Positions 10,868 through 24,489 of a stretch of 64,000 bases of DNA are shown here, piece by piece. The DNA is taken from the NCBI GenBank assembly GCA_900239685.1, contig OENT01000578.1, forward strand, positions 31,885 to 95,884. Reading direction: 5' to 3'. Position 1 is the stretch's first letter, and every line of letters begins with the position of its first letter. The notes under the pieces were generated by a model, which did no database searches, had not been told where the DNA came from, and saw only the letters and a list, made by a program, of their open reading frames with translations. The stretch comes from Rotaria macrura. Taxonomy: Eukaryota > Rotifera > Eurotatoria > Philodinida > Philodinidae. The position numbers were made by a program, and so were the translations under genes.

Positions 10868-13191
10868 TGCCTAGAATTTGATTCTTATTTCACCGATTGA
10901 CTTTTTATTTTATTTCAGACAATTATATTTTTAATTAATAGACGGTAGATTGTGTATAAATATAAGAAACCTTTAAGTACAGATCATAAACAATGCATCA
11001 AGAGTATTATGATTGAATATATTTTACCTTGACACTTGAGGATTTCTTTGTTTCAGACTAGCACTGTTTGATTAGAGAAGCGTTAGACATAAATCTGCAA
11101 AGGTTCCTTTGTTTTTCATCAAATCTAATTCATGAGTGTCTTGAATAAAAAATAAACAACAACGATGAAGTATACAAAAAATTCATAGTTGTCCTTTGAA
11201 TAACATACACTATGCCAAACAGTGCATGAATTTCATACACTCAGTAAACATCGAGTTTCTATCAGACATATGGCAACAGAATACTGAGTGTACTATAAAT
11301 TTTTCACAGTTTTTATATTCATCACATTTGAGGATCAGTAAATGATAGAGTCTTGATTTGTTTTTCACAATAAGCATCGTCGCATTTCCAAGAAACTTCT
11401 GTTCATCTTAATTTAAATGAAAAGAATTGAATGTTGACAGAAAACATAACTTAGTACTAATTAGAGAACTCTTGAAAGTCTCAAGAAGCTGTGCATTTAT
11501 AAGAAGTTTTCTAATGCTCATTATTGAAATCCGATCGTATTTTCTGTTAAGTCAATTTTTTGTAATTCCAACATTTTCAGTCTTGTATTAATTCCTTTTG
11601 AGAAAATCATGCAAGTTATCACAGTACTTTTATCTAATACATTTATCTTTCTACTTTGAGCTTAAATACATGTGCTGCTAAATTATATGAATTGAACAAA
11701 AATCGAAACACTGAAACATTTCTAAAAGAGTACTTGATAATTATTTGAAGATTAAAATATTCAGTCTTTTAGCTTTCTGTTTATATCATAAAAGCAACAC
11801 AATAACTAGGTTCAATTCATACAGGTACACAATAGATACATTTAGTTCCTTCCGTCGAAATGAACATGAATAGAAATTTCCAGAGAAGTGGGCAGCACAT
11901 CGTTCGAGAAAGAGTTTTCTTTCTTTTTAGGAAAAAGATCCATTTGACTGTTACGATTCTTTGGTGTACTTCGAAAAAAAGACCATCGGTTTGAATTTAT
12001 TTTCTTTCGAACAGCTTCCTCACACTTGTGGTTGTTCCTATGATAAAGCATATACATAGTAAAATGATAAGCTCGCTTATATAAAGAGTGTTGCTAAAGT
12101 GACGAGCCTATCATACCAAGAGTTCTTTATAGTCTTTAGAAGACAGGCCGTGTCTAGAAAACAGATCAAACATGAAATTTAAAAAATAATTGAAATCGTC
12201 TCACGTGCTTTGTTTACTCAACGTTGTCGAACGTCTGCGGCAATGTTGATTAGTTCTGTTATCACGAATGACTGTTCGATCACTACAAATCATCTAGTAT
12301 TAAATTGACGATGGTTACAAAGATTTGTTCCTAGAATCGCATAGATCTGACTTCGTTCGATATAAGAGAGACTCATTAGATAGTCGACTACACGATGAAC
12401 ATTGATCTAGATTGTTCTTATTCAAAAATTTTTCGATAACACATTCAATATATTCTTCAATTACTATTGAGAAAATATTATTTTTTACATTCTCCTATTA
12501 TAATAAAACTTTCAATCCTAAGAAATGAGTGGCAACCACGTCATGCGCGATCAATCAATCGATCATCTTAATCGTGTTAATATGGAATAAGTAGAATGGG
12601 GCAAACCAATGAAATCAAGCTGTTGTGAAAATTAGAACTTAAAACTGTACAATTCATTCTTTATTAAACGATTCGCTTGATATCACAGTATACATGTACT
12701 TTGTCTTGTGATTTAATATTCGCATCCTCTCTCAAAATATCATTGACCAAGTAGAAAATATTTTATCAATAAGCTACGAAAGAATATGAATTTTTTAATT
12801 ACATAGAAAGTTGACTTCGTATGAGGATATCTTCGAAAAAAAAATTGCGAAAAAAAACAAGGATCACATTCTCGAATAAATATCGAAATTAATCTCTCAT
12901 AGAATTGCCCTTGATTTTTACTTCAAAACTTCACCGTAGCATGTAATTTGTCGTATTGAAAAGGAAAAATCGTCAATGACTTGCTCTCCATTTATGATTC
13001 ATCGGTTACTCCCACACAAAATGACGTCAGTTTTTATTCTTCAAAGAGCGTATTGATTCATTTCATTAGTTTTTGTTTTTCCTTCGAAGCATTTGTAATA
13101 TATAAAGAAAGAAAAGAAAAGCATTCAAACCGTACCAACTCTTGTAGTAAACAAAAAAAAGTATTTTAAGGACATACAACGAATAATACAT
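10868..13191. other. Intergenic region; possible orphan exon at 11842-12044 (minus)
   Basis: Mostly AT-rich and non-coding. A hairpin with stems near 11238-11249 and 11283-11294 (atacactcagta / tactgagtgtac) lies in it. On the minus strand, 12044 to 11842 looks like a terminal exon: a good acceptor (tttatcatag) precedes an open frame of about 67 codons rich in Arg, Lys, Asn and Ser and ending in TAA. No upstream exon could be joined to it, so it may be the end of an unrecognised gene or a chance frame. Confidence 0.3.
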
Positions 13192-13601
13192 ATGAGTAAG
13201 TTTTAAAGTTTGAACTCGAATATTTTACTATTCTTATTATATGTTTTGATATTTTCTACAGATCATCTAACAAGAAAACTCGAAGAAAAAATTGGCTTAG
13301 ATTTAAATGGTGACGGTAGAATTGGTGGACCTGGAATAACTGCTAAAATTGAGCAAAGTACGCATGTTGATTTCAATCGTGACGGAGTCATTGGCGGATA
13401 CAGACCACCACCAGGTGGAGGTAATTCTTGTACTATTTGTTTTTGAGCCATGTGATAAAAGTTCGTCTTCGTCTAAACATCATAGGTCTCATTGGTAAAC
13501 TTGAAAAAGCAACACATATCGATTTAAATCGAGATGGATATATTGGTGGTCGACCTGGACATTATAATCCTCCACCAGCAAGTCATGCGAAGAAGCATTG
13601 A
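13192..13601 (+). CDS. Small protein with three DxNxDG calcium-loop repeats
   Basis: Exons 13192-13195 (only ATGA), 13262-13420 and 13486-13601; introns 13196-13261 (66 nt, GTAAGT donor) and 13421-13485 (65 nt). The join gives 92 aa in frame. The product has three spaced copies of a half EF-hand: LDLNGDGRIGG, VDFNRDGVIGG and IDLNRDGYIGG, each preceded by a short helix such as KLEEKIG or KLEKATH. Asp, Asn and Asp sit at the first, third and fifth loop positions with Gly next, as in calcium-binding EF-hand and dockerin loops. Between the last two units is a PPPGGG linker, and the tail is Pro/His-rich (KKH end). No signal peptide. A polyadenylation signal AATAAA is at 13682-13687. Calcium binding is inferred from the loops; the cell role is unknown. 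The tiny first exon is a prediction based on a perfect donor. Confidence 0.75.
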
Positions 13602-15945
13602 TTAGCAACTTAAACAGTGACCTATCTTTATCAGCCGATATTCTATTTAAGTTCTTCACTGTTTCAAAGAAGGTTTTTGTAAATAAATTTCTTATTTTAA
13701 TTTATTTTAATCAGCGAATGTGCATCTAACAATAAAAAAGAGTATATATAAGATGCTTTTCAACATTTTCCCCTTATAATAAGTCCATTTTCAGATGATG
13801 AATAATGGGGTAGGTTTTCAATAATGCATAAATAAACTTGACACTGATTGATATCATAAATTGAAAAGGCGCATCAGACAATAATGCTTTTTTAATGACT
13901 CGTACAAAATCATGCTTCTTACACACCATGTGAAGGGCTTTATTTAAACATAAAATGCTTTTTATACTGACACAGGCGTTTTACGTAAGTAAAGTGAACA
14001 CAATATTTGTTCAAAATCAAATTTCAAGTACAAATCGACGAACTCTATTTGATGGTATGCTCAGATTCCGAATAACTCAATGAATGCTTTTCTTCAGTTT
14101 TTCTATAGCGCCATCTATCAACTAAATTACTGTATGTTTTGCTATCGAGAAACGGGACATTAAGGTTAGATAGAACTGACTCAGTTGTGTTTGTAACAGA
14201 TTCCAAGACGAATATGAGCAACGATTAATTAACTTATATGATGCTAACTTTACTTAAGCAAGATTTCCAACTCTTAGAATTTAGAAAAACTACTGAAATA
14301 TTTATGGATGACACGAATGCTCAACCAATTGTTTGATTTGTTTTTCAAATAGTTTATTCAAAGCTTAATCTATTGTTATAATGAAAAAAGCAGCATGTAA
14401 TAGTAGATAAACATTCGACATACCAGTGGTGACATTGAAATTTACCATCGAATTCAAGTGTGAAAACTACTGACATTTCATAATTATTAAAAGAATGAAC
14501 TTATCTTCATGAAGTCAACTTTAATCAACTGAATTAAACGTGACGTTCATTTTTGACAGTATGAATTGATAAATTCAATTGTGTATCCGTTCGTGTAATA
14601 TTATTCATTAGAAATTTTTCTTTCATTTTGCAGTTGGTTTACTTATATGAATAGGCAAATAAGTCCAAAGAGAATTATGAAAAAAGAAATGAAGAATATG
14701 TTCAATTGGACATTGTAACAATGAATATTTCTACATGTTCTCGCAATTAATCATGACACATATACATATAAAAATATATAAAAATCTCTTTAGAAAAGGA
14801 AAAGAATAAATTAAGTTTCGGGTTATTCGAGCACAAAGACCTTTCGTAAGTTTCATATCGCTAGGCCACTGATAAGATGATGCATTGATCAAAGTTTGAA
14901 ATTCGCAGAAAATTCTATCAAATTCAAAATGGTAACGAAATCAAACAACATTAGAGAATCCGTTGCAAAGAAATCGGAGCCTAATAAATCTTTGAAAAAA
15001 AGTGTAATAGCTTCTTTTGAATTCATGTATTGATTTGCCCGATCGACTCAGAACTCTAACTACAAGAGAACAAAAAGAGTACCAACTACAGTACCCAATA
15101 GACTACTTAAAACACTTACCAACATATTGTATTCAGTCTCGTTCATCAGAAGACTTTATGATTGGCTCACTGCTATTCTTAAGTCAATCTTAATTAGTTT
15201 TAAATGAAAATTTGTTAACGACAATAACGGCTCGTGAAAGTGAAACAATAAGTAGATGAGAAAAAAAAAGAAGTTTGATGTCTATTAATCATATTCTTCA
15301 ACTATTTATAGATCTTAATATAAAAAATGACTTCTTTGATTCTCCATCATCAATTGTAGAAAGCATTGAATATGATCAAGTTGATTCTTCATAAGAATTT
15401 GTCATTCATTTCTCAATGAGGGTAAGTCGACGTGACATACTTTATTTGTTCCCTTTTTTCAATCAGTTCATCGAAGAATATTATGAGAACACCAATATCA
15501 TTCTTCACATCAATAGAAATACAGGAGAGAGTCCATCGGACAGAATCGAAATTTAGAGTATCTTTCAATCTGATGTGTTTGATATTTTTTATCCACTAAT
15601 CCGGTAAAAGATGTTTGTATGTTTATTATTGTAACAAATCAAATCGGAAGTTTGATTCCATATGCGTGAATGGTTTGACAAAAAAAACCATAGTAACTTT
15701 TATTTTTTGTACGCACATATGTTATTTTCCCGAAAAGTACTGTCATGAATTTTACATATTGATAAATATGATCTAGTCTATAAAAAATCATTAAAAAAAG
15801 AAGAAGAAAAAAACAATGGCTACATTCTATTCTCTGAGTACTAACAGTAATAAGAATAAATTCATTCAAAAACAGGAATATGCATCTCACGTTTGATGCA
15901 AAGCAGAAAATTTCCTGAGAAAATTCTATAAATTAGTATTTGATT
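13602..15945. other. Intergenic region without a recognised gene
   Basis: AT-rich sequence between the small calcium-loop gene and the 3' end of ODF2. No inverted-repeat element, RNA gene or credible frame was seen. The frame at 15639-15890 (minus) is hydrophobic noise just downstream of ODF2. Confidence 0.4.
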
Positions 15946-18900
15946 TCATGTAGTTGTATATTGTGTGAAAGATGTTGGAAGTGTTTCATGAAATAGACTT
16001 GTATAGGTTGTTTTAATAGAATTGATATAATTTTGTAGAGTTCGATTTCTACTGTTGGTTTGTTCTAATTTATCTTTCAATTCATTCAATTGAGATTTGA
16101 AAGATCGTTCGAGTTCATCTTTTTCTCGTCTTAATTGTGAATATTCGAGACGAAGTCTTGACATTTGTTGTTCAAGATCAAAGTTATCTTTTGGAAGAAA
16201 ACGTTCCTATGAGAAAGAACTTATTATTATAAGAATAGAAACATATTTTTAATTACTTTGGAAGCATATAGATCGTCTCGAACTTTAAAATCTGTTGTAG
16301 TTGAACCAATTTGCTTACTAGTTGATGGTAATTCGTAGGCTTGAGAATTAAGACGATGCTAGAAAAAATTTCAAAAACAATACTAACTATCGATAGGTAA
16401 TCGTAATTATTTTCTGATTGTTTTGAATGATCTGAACGAAATCATATTTCGAACTGTAACACTCAGTTACATATTAAGATGATTACTTTTCTTTTGAATG
16501 AATAGATTTTAAAAAAAAACAGTTATAAATTCTTTACTTGTAAACTTCGTATTTCTTCCTCTTTTGCATTGAGTGTTCTTGTCAATTTTTCATTATCCTT
16601 CTCTAAAGACATTATTTTTCTGAAAAAGTATAAATGACAATGAACAATAATTGAATTTTCATTTGAGATTTGTTACCGTTGAAGAGTGGAAATGTCATCA
16701 TCCGATAAAGACTGATTGGAATTATTTCGATAAGTCGGAGGAGATTGATTTAGAAAATTTGATTGTAAAGGTTTACGCGTTCTAAGTTCTTCAATATCCT
16801 TTTGAAGTTTTTCTTTTTCTCCTTCAGCTTGTTTTAATAATTCAGGCAATGGTTCAAGTTCTTCGATACGTTTTTGTAATCGACTGCGTGTTTTTTCTAA
16901 TTCAATTTCAGACAAATGATTTCTACTACCATTGGCAGATGCCTTCAATGTCTGTGTGTGTAATTGTGATTTATATTCATTGGCTAGTTGTTCAGCTTGT
17001 TTTAGTTTTTCTGCTAAACGTCTAATTTCTAAATCTTTGTCACCGTTTAATTCGTGGTTATCATCAGATGATTTCGTTTTCCGTTCATGTAACTGCTGAT
17101 CATGATCATATAAATTATTTTGTAATCTGTCAATCATGATTGCCTTCGTTGTTGTTTCAACATTTGATGGTGATGTACCACGAGAAAAAGTAATCGATGG
17201 TTTAAGTTTAATAGATCGACGAGAATGACTACATGAACAATGACCACGTTGAAGATCACGTTCTAATGACTATTAAGACAAAAAATAATCAACATTTAAC
17301 AATTAATGTAGTACGTAATTCTAGATGAATTTTTCATGTGATTACTGTTAATTAGTAAGAATCATTTTCAACAGTCGATGAAGAAATGAATTACAACACA
17401 GGTGAAACATGCCATATCCGATAAGACTTTAAAATAGCATATTTCACATATCAACATTTTTCGTACAGTTGAAAGAGCATATTATGATGCAGATTATTAG
17501 TTTTCTATCGAAGAAAAGAGTTTGCCAGTTAAATGACTCGAAAATTTCTCTAACAAGGACGCTCCAATTATGCAAGTGTTTCTATATAATTATAATAGAA
17601 ATAATGGTTAATTTAAAAGAACAACTGCGGTAGACAGCACATCTTGACACTATCCTGTCAAGTGAAAAAAACGTTCTATTGGGTACATTGAAGTTCTTAC
17701 AAGAATTTTCGGACACAAGGTCGGCACCAATTGGTTTTTTTTGGAGAAAACGATGTACAACATAGACCAATAAATCATTTATGAAAGACTGATATTCGGA
17801 CTATCTTCCTTTAGACTTAGTTCAACTTTCAAATTTTCGATAATAACCGATTTTATCTGAGGAGTAGGAGACGAAAGTTTTCTATGGTTAATGTTTCAGA
17901 ATATCTGAAGATATAAACGTTTTTTCAATGACAAATCGTTCAAAAGCTTCGCTAATGTTCGACTAATAGGCTTGAAATAAAGTCACTTATCTCTACTTCT
18001 AATGAACATCATAATGGGTCAGAAAATCTTCATTTTTTTTATTCATGAACGCATTTCATCTATATTAATTTGTCAAAATAGAATTCTTCAACGCAAAACA
18101 CAATAGTCGACGTTGATTTTGTTCACTAAAAAAAGTATCATCAAGATTAAAATAAGTCATGATATTTGTTGTGCAACATACTATTACTAATATGGAATAG
18201 AAATCAATCTTACTCGTAGAGCACATTGTAATCGATGAATTTCTCCTTCTTTGGTATATAATTCTCGTTGAAGATGAGCACGATTATGTTCTAATGATGT
18301 TTTCATTGTATCGAAACCAATAGCGTGTGTTCTTGTACGTTCAAGTTCAGTTTGTAAAGCAATATTATCTTTCTCTCTTTCCATTAGTAGACGTCTAATT
18401 TGTTGATTTTCATGTTTAAGTTCATGAATATGTGTTTTTAATGTATCATATTTATCATTCATAAGACCATGTTCAACTTCTAAATGATATTGATGTTGAA
18501 GGAATTTTTTAAGTTTACTATTTGAACATTCAAATTGTTCAATCAAATGTAACAATTCGTTTCGATGTTGATACAATTGTTCAACTTCAAATGACACGGT
18601 TTGATCGTCCTAAAGGCATGCATATACTTAGATATATGTAGAAAAAAAAAATTTCTCGTTCTTTCTCTCACTTGACTAATATTAAAACAGAAGCCGCATG
18701 TATAAATTTACAAATGAACGCTTTGCAAATAGAACGAAAAGAAAACTTTGACTTGCTTTTTTAATATTCTTGAAATCATTTACGACATCACTAGTTCAAG
18801 TTTGCGATATAAGAGGTTCAATTTCAATCAAAGACATCACTGAAGGATTTCTATACAATTATGTAATATTTTGAAATATTGAAAGTCATCCGTGAAAATT

Positions 18901-21900
18901 TTTTTTGTTCAAAAATCAAACTAGCAAATAATCAATATTAGAAGTTCGACATTATTTTCTTATTTTTTGTACAGTTTTATTTTTCATGAGGAGACTTGAA
19001 TTACTGGTAGTCGATTTTCGATAGTAGAATACTCAAGAATGAAGCCTATTTTTAAATTGTATTCAGACTATTAGGCTTGCAGAACTTTAGATGAGTGAGT
19101 TTATAGTAAGGTGAACGAAGTGAAAACTACATGTTGAATTCGATTATATCCAGCATGTTCAAAAAAAACCTATTCAATAGTACCAAAACTTTCAAAAATC
19201 ATATTCTCAGAAAATTTCATTGTTTTTGAAAAGACTTTCTTCGCAGTTCTTTTATAAATTTACTGCAGTTTTCATAGTTTGTTTTTCTGAATCTAAGAGA
19301 CAAATTGATTCTAAAAATGTCGTTTCGAATGATTTAGTGTTCGCTCAAGTGTTCAAGAAAATGTCATCCTTGTCAATCATTCAAGATAGTCACTTCTCTT
19401 CATGAAAAGTGCATCAGGTTCATTTTTAACATAGGCAAAGTTTTAAAAATCTGGGGATTATTTTAAATTCACTCTCTTTCTTTGTTGAGCTATGCCTTTT
19501 AATTTGACTATATTTGAAATTAGAAAGGTTTTTCATAATTTCATAGAAAATCTGTCAATCAAAGTTAATCTTCTCGTCGTCTTTTTATTGGTTTACAATG
19601 ATTAGAAATTCTGGAAAAGCAGCTAAAACGTTTATTTATTTTACGAAAGGCAAACACAAAGGTCAGTCCAAAGGACTGCTTATATCTTAGCAGAAGAACT
19701 GAAAATCAAAGTAACAGTTAATGTTAACCTAAAGCATCTGAACTAACTGTTATGTTTGCGTAATGCTTTTCAAAATGAAAGACTACTTTGTCCATCGTTT
19801 CCTTTTTCTTCTTTACTATTGATTCCACTGCTTTCTCAATACTTTTCTAAAAATCCAAGTTGGAAAAACTTGCAGATCAATACGGTATTAGAATGACTTT
19901 CACCCCAAAATTTCACAGCGAACTCAATTGTATTGAGGGTCTGTGAGCAGACCAAAAACATTTCGTGAGAAAAAGAACAAATCAAACGTTTCCAACAACA
20001 CTCACATTTATTGAAAGTTCCAGGACTGATTTTATCGAAAAAAAATGTTGTCATGAAGCTTTCTAGAAGATTTTGTTGGATTTTAATAGCCAAAGATTGA
20101 GGAGATTCGTAGGAAGAACTATTAAAATTATATTTTAGCTCATTCTGTTAAGGTACTCTACAACGTCATTGTTATGTCACAAATGCAAATTTAGAAGGTA
20201 CAAGATAATAGGTTTTTTAAACAATCTAGTTTTTCCTTGATATCAGAAAAATATTGTAGCCTTCTAATGATAATCAGATGCTATGAAGGCAATATAACCA
20301 CTAATAAAACGTCTGATTGGTTATTTCATCGATCGTGTTCATCTATCTAAAAAGGCGTAAATAACAGCGAAGTACACGTTTTAGCTGCTTTTCCAGAATT
20401 TCTAATCATTGTAAACCAATAAAAAGACGACGAGAAGATTAACTTTGATTGACAGATTTTTATGAAATTAAAAGGCATAGCTCAACAAAGAAAGAGAGTG
20501 AATTTAAAATAATCCCCAGATTTTTAAAACTTTGCCTAAGTTTAAAATGTACCTGATGCACTTTTCATGAAGAGAAGTGACTATCTTGAATGATTGACAA
20601 GAATGACATTTTCTTGAACACTTGAGCCAACACTAAATCATTCGAAACGACATTTTTAGAATCAATTTGTCTCTTAGATTCAGATAAACAAACTATGAAA
20701 ACTGCAGTAAATTTATAAAAGAACTGCGAAAAAAGTTTTGGTACTATTGAATAGGTTTTTTTTGAACATGCTGGATATAATCGGATTCAACATATCAAGT
20801 TGTAATCATCAGTGGTGCGAAAAAATCAAGACTTCTCGAAGTTTGCACTTCTCAATATAAAGAGACGTTACAATTTTACTTATTCGATAGCCGTAAGAAT
20901 TAAACATAAGTGAAAAATAGAATAATGTATTTAACTTATGCACATAATAATATAATTGAAAACAGCATACATCAATCGGCGGTGACCTTCTCGCTGAAAT
21001 AAGTCTTATAGCGTTTTTCTAAAAAAAATACTTGAACCCATTAGAATCAGACAAAGAGACATTTTATGCACTTGAACATAGGTTTCCGTCTCGTTCCTCT
21101 CATTATAAAAGCTCAAGAGTTCTATTGAGCTAGCCGAGAAAAATTTGTCACTTAAAAGATGATCTATCAAAAGGACGTGTGTTGAACTTATTTCATGGTT
21201 TTCGCTCTAGTATGTCAAACAAAAGAACTATCTGATAATTGTCTCAAGTAAAACAAAAGTATTTTACCGTAAACTAGACAAAAACTAAGAGGAAAAAATA
21301 TCAGAATAGATGTCAATGTTTACGTAGATGAATTTTATCTTGGTTAATTGAAGTAAATGCATTCAATTGTGAGTTTTTATTTGATTGAACTAGAAAATTC
21401 ATTTAATCATGATAACTAAATTTACATCGAAACGAAATAGATTTTTGAAGACCAGTATCTCAGTTACAACCTATATCCATGTAGTTTCCATAATAGAATG
21501 AAAATTATTACTCGCAAGAGTTCAAAAACTACACAAATATATTCCATATTCTTTGTATTTGTCAAATCAGTTTTCTACATGTGCTTTCTCCCAACGTTGA
21601 TGGAATTTTTCATCGACACATTTCTCCCGAGTATTTCCTGAAGGTAAGAACTATATGTTTTAAGAGAAGTATCATTAACAATTCAAATTAAGAAAAAAAA
21701 TCTTGCTATCTTAGCGCTTGCAAAGCTGAAATGTGGAAATTCCATGAATTTTTTAAGGCTTATTATACTAATCAAAAATAAGCCAACTATAAAATATCTA
21801 TGAGACGATGGTTGTTTTCTCATGAGACTCGATTTTTACTCAATCCTTCATTTCTATTAGTATTCGATTCATACAGAAATATTGGTTATCTTTCTCTATC

Positions 21901-24489
21901 TTTCTTTCTCTTAAAATTACCGACCATCTGTTACTGTTTGTTTAGATCTTTAGGTGCTTTCATATGCAGTGATGGCTAAGTTCGACAAGAAATTTGTACT
22001 CATGTAATTCTTTTGTTAAGAATTAAAGTTCACGTGAACTCCATCCAAACAACACAGAAATCCGGTGAGTTTCTTCTGAGATTAATTTCTTTTTATGCTC
22101 CACTCGACACATTCATCACTGACTAGTAAAATCGTGTGCCGTGAATTGAAGAAACAAAAGGTTGAAAATCTTCTGACTACTTACAGAATACTTATTAGAG
22201 TTTTAATAAAACCAAGGATTAGTTGTTGACTGCGTCCTACTGTTATCCTCTGAAATAGACAACATGATAGATTCATTTTATATTTAGTTGCTTATTATCA
22301 ATTTTCGATAATCAGTAGATTCTTGCATGAAATGGAATAATTAAATCTATGATACGGCTTAACGAGTTTATCATAGGAATGTTTACAAAGTTCATAGTTT
22401 ATCCTTTGAGATGAATAATTCAAATCGAATGAGTATTATAATGTTTAATTTTCTATAGTCTCATTTGAATTTTTGATTATCAAATTCGATTAGTATTGAT
22501 GAAAGTTTGAATTATATATTATAAATCTCTATCAGATTATTTCATACACGACTTTATACTTATTTCCATTAAATCAATAAGAATTAACATGTATTTGTAT
22601 CTGACTCTCGTATCAATTGACAATCAAATGTGACCAAACAGAGCCGATGACATTCCACATCTTATTATTATTATTCCATAGTACTCGGTAAGAGTTAAAT
22701 TTAGAAATGAATTTTTCAAATCTAATTCGATATTGATCCATGCGTTACGAACTAACATACAACAGATGAATAGAAAGTATTCAAATAAAGAGAACTATAA
22801 TAAAACAATGAAATACGATGAGCTTATGTAAAATATTTTCTAAATTCTTGACTATGAGCTGCGAGCAGAAACACAATGAACTTCTATTATGTTAGAAAAT
22901 TATTAATTCTGAAGTCGCATATGCGATCAACGCAAGATTTAACATGACATCTCATGAATAAAAAAAAAGAAAATAATGACTATACGCCTATTTTTGAGAG
23001 AAAACAATCTAATGCCGATGATTTTATGCAGGCTTTCCGCATTGATTCTTTTATTTTAGAACACTAAGACGTACGTAAAAAACTTGAAACCATTCAACTC
23101 GATAATCATTAATCATGACGTAGTAATCTACACACGAGTAGAATGCAATCGTAGGAAACCTTAGTATTATTATTTTTGATGCGTATGCAATCATAAGATT
23201 TCTCAAATCTTTTGAGGTACGTTTCTTTTTGAAAACTATTACTAAAATGTATGATGACTTTTCTAAAGCATGATGAAAGAGTAACCTATGAACATATATG
23301 CATACGTACGAGTTTAAGTTTTGTAAGAATATCTGTTACTAAAGATAATTTTTTAATGATTTGTGCAACATCAGTTTCTGAATCAGCTAATGTTACTAAT
23401 AGCTGCTCTCGTTCAGGATTAAGACGAATCGGACCTTTTGTTGGTGTTGTACTTCGTGCTCGTCGACTACTACAATGATCGATTCATTGAGAAGAAGAAA
23501 AACAAAGAAATCAACGAACTTGTGAATAATTGAATCATCTTGAAACGAAACTTTCGGTGTCGTAGTTCGTCGTTCTTGATTTTCATCGGCACTTGATGAA
23601 CGATTATTATTACGTATTGGTGAAAGTGATTTCGAACGAGATAATTGCTTTGTTGAACGAGGTAAACGTTGTTGACAAGTTTGTTGAAATTTTTCTAATT
23701 CGATTAAAGATGAATCAATATCCGAACGAAGTCGATCAGTATTCTCTTGATTAGCATGATTACGATTCTATTTAAAGAGTATGTCAGTTCAAATTTTATA
23801 CCGATAAGCAAAGATCGTCTATTTGTTTTTTTAATGGACTTACAAGTTCTTTCAACAGATCGATACCTTCAACAACTGCTCGAACACGTGTTTCATAGCT
23901 TTGAATATCCGCTATAAATGTTTCACTTTCCTTCGCTGACATAGTATTCGTTTGAGAATCAAGGCTTGTATTATGTTTATCCTGTTCATGACTCGAACTA
24001 TCGTCCTCGTCGATAAGAATCTCAGTGACTGGATTTATTTCTAAACGTGATGTTGGATTCTATAAACATGAAATATCAAGAAATAAAATAATTAACATGA
24101 CTTTCAAGACACACCTGCCAAGAAATTCTCTGTCCTTTTGTTGAACGACCTGGTGCTGGAACCCTAAAATTAGGAGAAGAAGAAAAATCATCGAGTATAT
24201 GTTCACAAACATTATCAATTGATTCATACCATGGTTCTCGATTAGATGATGAACTTCGAGAACGAACTGGTAAACCTAATTTAGGAACAACAACTTGTTT
24301 CGGAATATGTGACGACGGTGATAACATAGTTTTTGTTTTCTTCGTTTTAATTTTGTTCATAGCACGTGTTGTACGTGTTCGAGGTGTTTGCCGACTTTTA
24401 CGACCAGACATTTTGATGTCATTCTGATTTGTTGATCCGTTACGAAGTTCATTTTCAATATGAACATCAACAGGAGCAATGGCTTGCAT
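15946..24489 (-). CDS. ODF2: Outer dense fibre protein 2 / cenexin homologue
   Basis: Nine exons: 24115-24489, 23844-24059, 23520-23767, 23310-23469, 18214-18609, 16677-17269, 16538-16619, 16257-16358, 15946-16206. All junctions are GT-AG and the join is in frame, 810 aa, close to vertebrate ODF2 (about 830). The ATG at 24487-24489 directly follows an acceptor-like ctag, so a 5' UTR exon may exist. The first 200 residues are basic and Ser/Thr-rich; the rest is coiled coil. Signature stretches align without gaps to ODF2: EQLLVTLADSETDV..TKLK, the RNELLHLIEQFE exon, PLPELLKQAE, and the C-terminal SQLRREKDELERSF..LKDKLEQ..NRTLQNYI. ODF2 is a scaffold of the subdistal/distal appendages of the mother centriole, needed for ciliary basal-body structure; a ciliated rotifer would need it. 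Exons 4 and 5 join exactly across a 4.7-kb intron. Confidence 0.93.
18610..23309 (-). other. Giant ODF2 intron (4.7 kb)
   Basis: The donor is CTC|GTACGT at 23309 and the acceptor TTTAG|GAC at 18610. Joining them restores phase 0 and an uninterrupted match to ODF2 (LTKLKL then DDQTVSFEVEQL). Other ODF2 introns here are 50, 55, 57, 76 and 179 nt, plus one of 944 nt at 17270-18213. The right 2.5 kb (20794-23309) is plain AT-rich DNA with no frame; the left part holds the palindrome at 19131-20793. Confidence 0.85.
19131..20793. mobile_element. 1.66-kb palindromic (foldback) element
   Basis: Left arm 19131-19630 and right arm 20377-20793 are inverted copies of each other, starting with 'atgttgaat.cgattatat' at the outside and ending with 'gcagctaaaacg' at the inside. 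The left arm carries two extra blocks of about 50 bp (19194-19246) and about 35 bp (near 19510), so the right arm has had deletions or the left insertions. The middle, 19631-20376, is single copy and holds an 85-codon minus frame (19836-20093) with a few Cys and aromatic residues and no recognised transposase motif. No target-site duplication is visible. Probably a non-autonomous DNA transposon. Confidence 0.75.

Noticed and set aside
23251-23478. 75-aa plus frame
   Set aside because: Shadow of the ODF2 exon on the minus strand.
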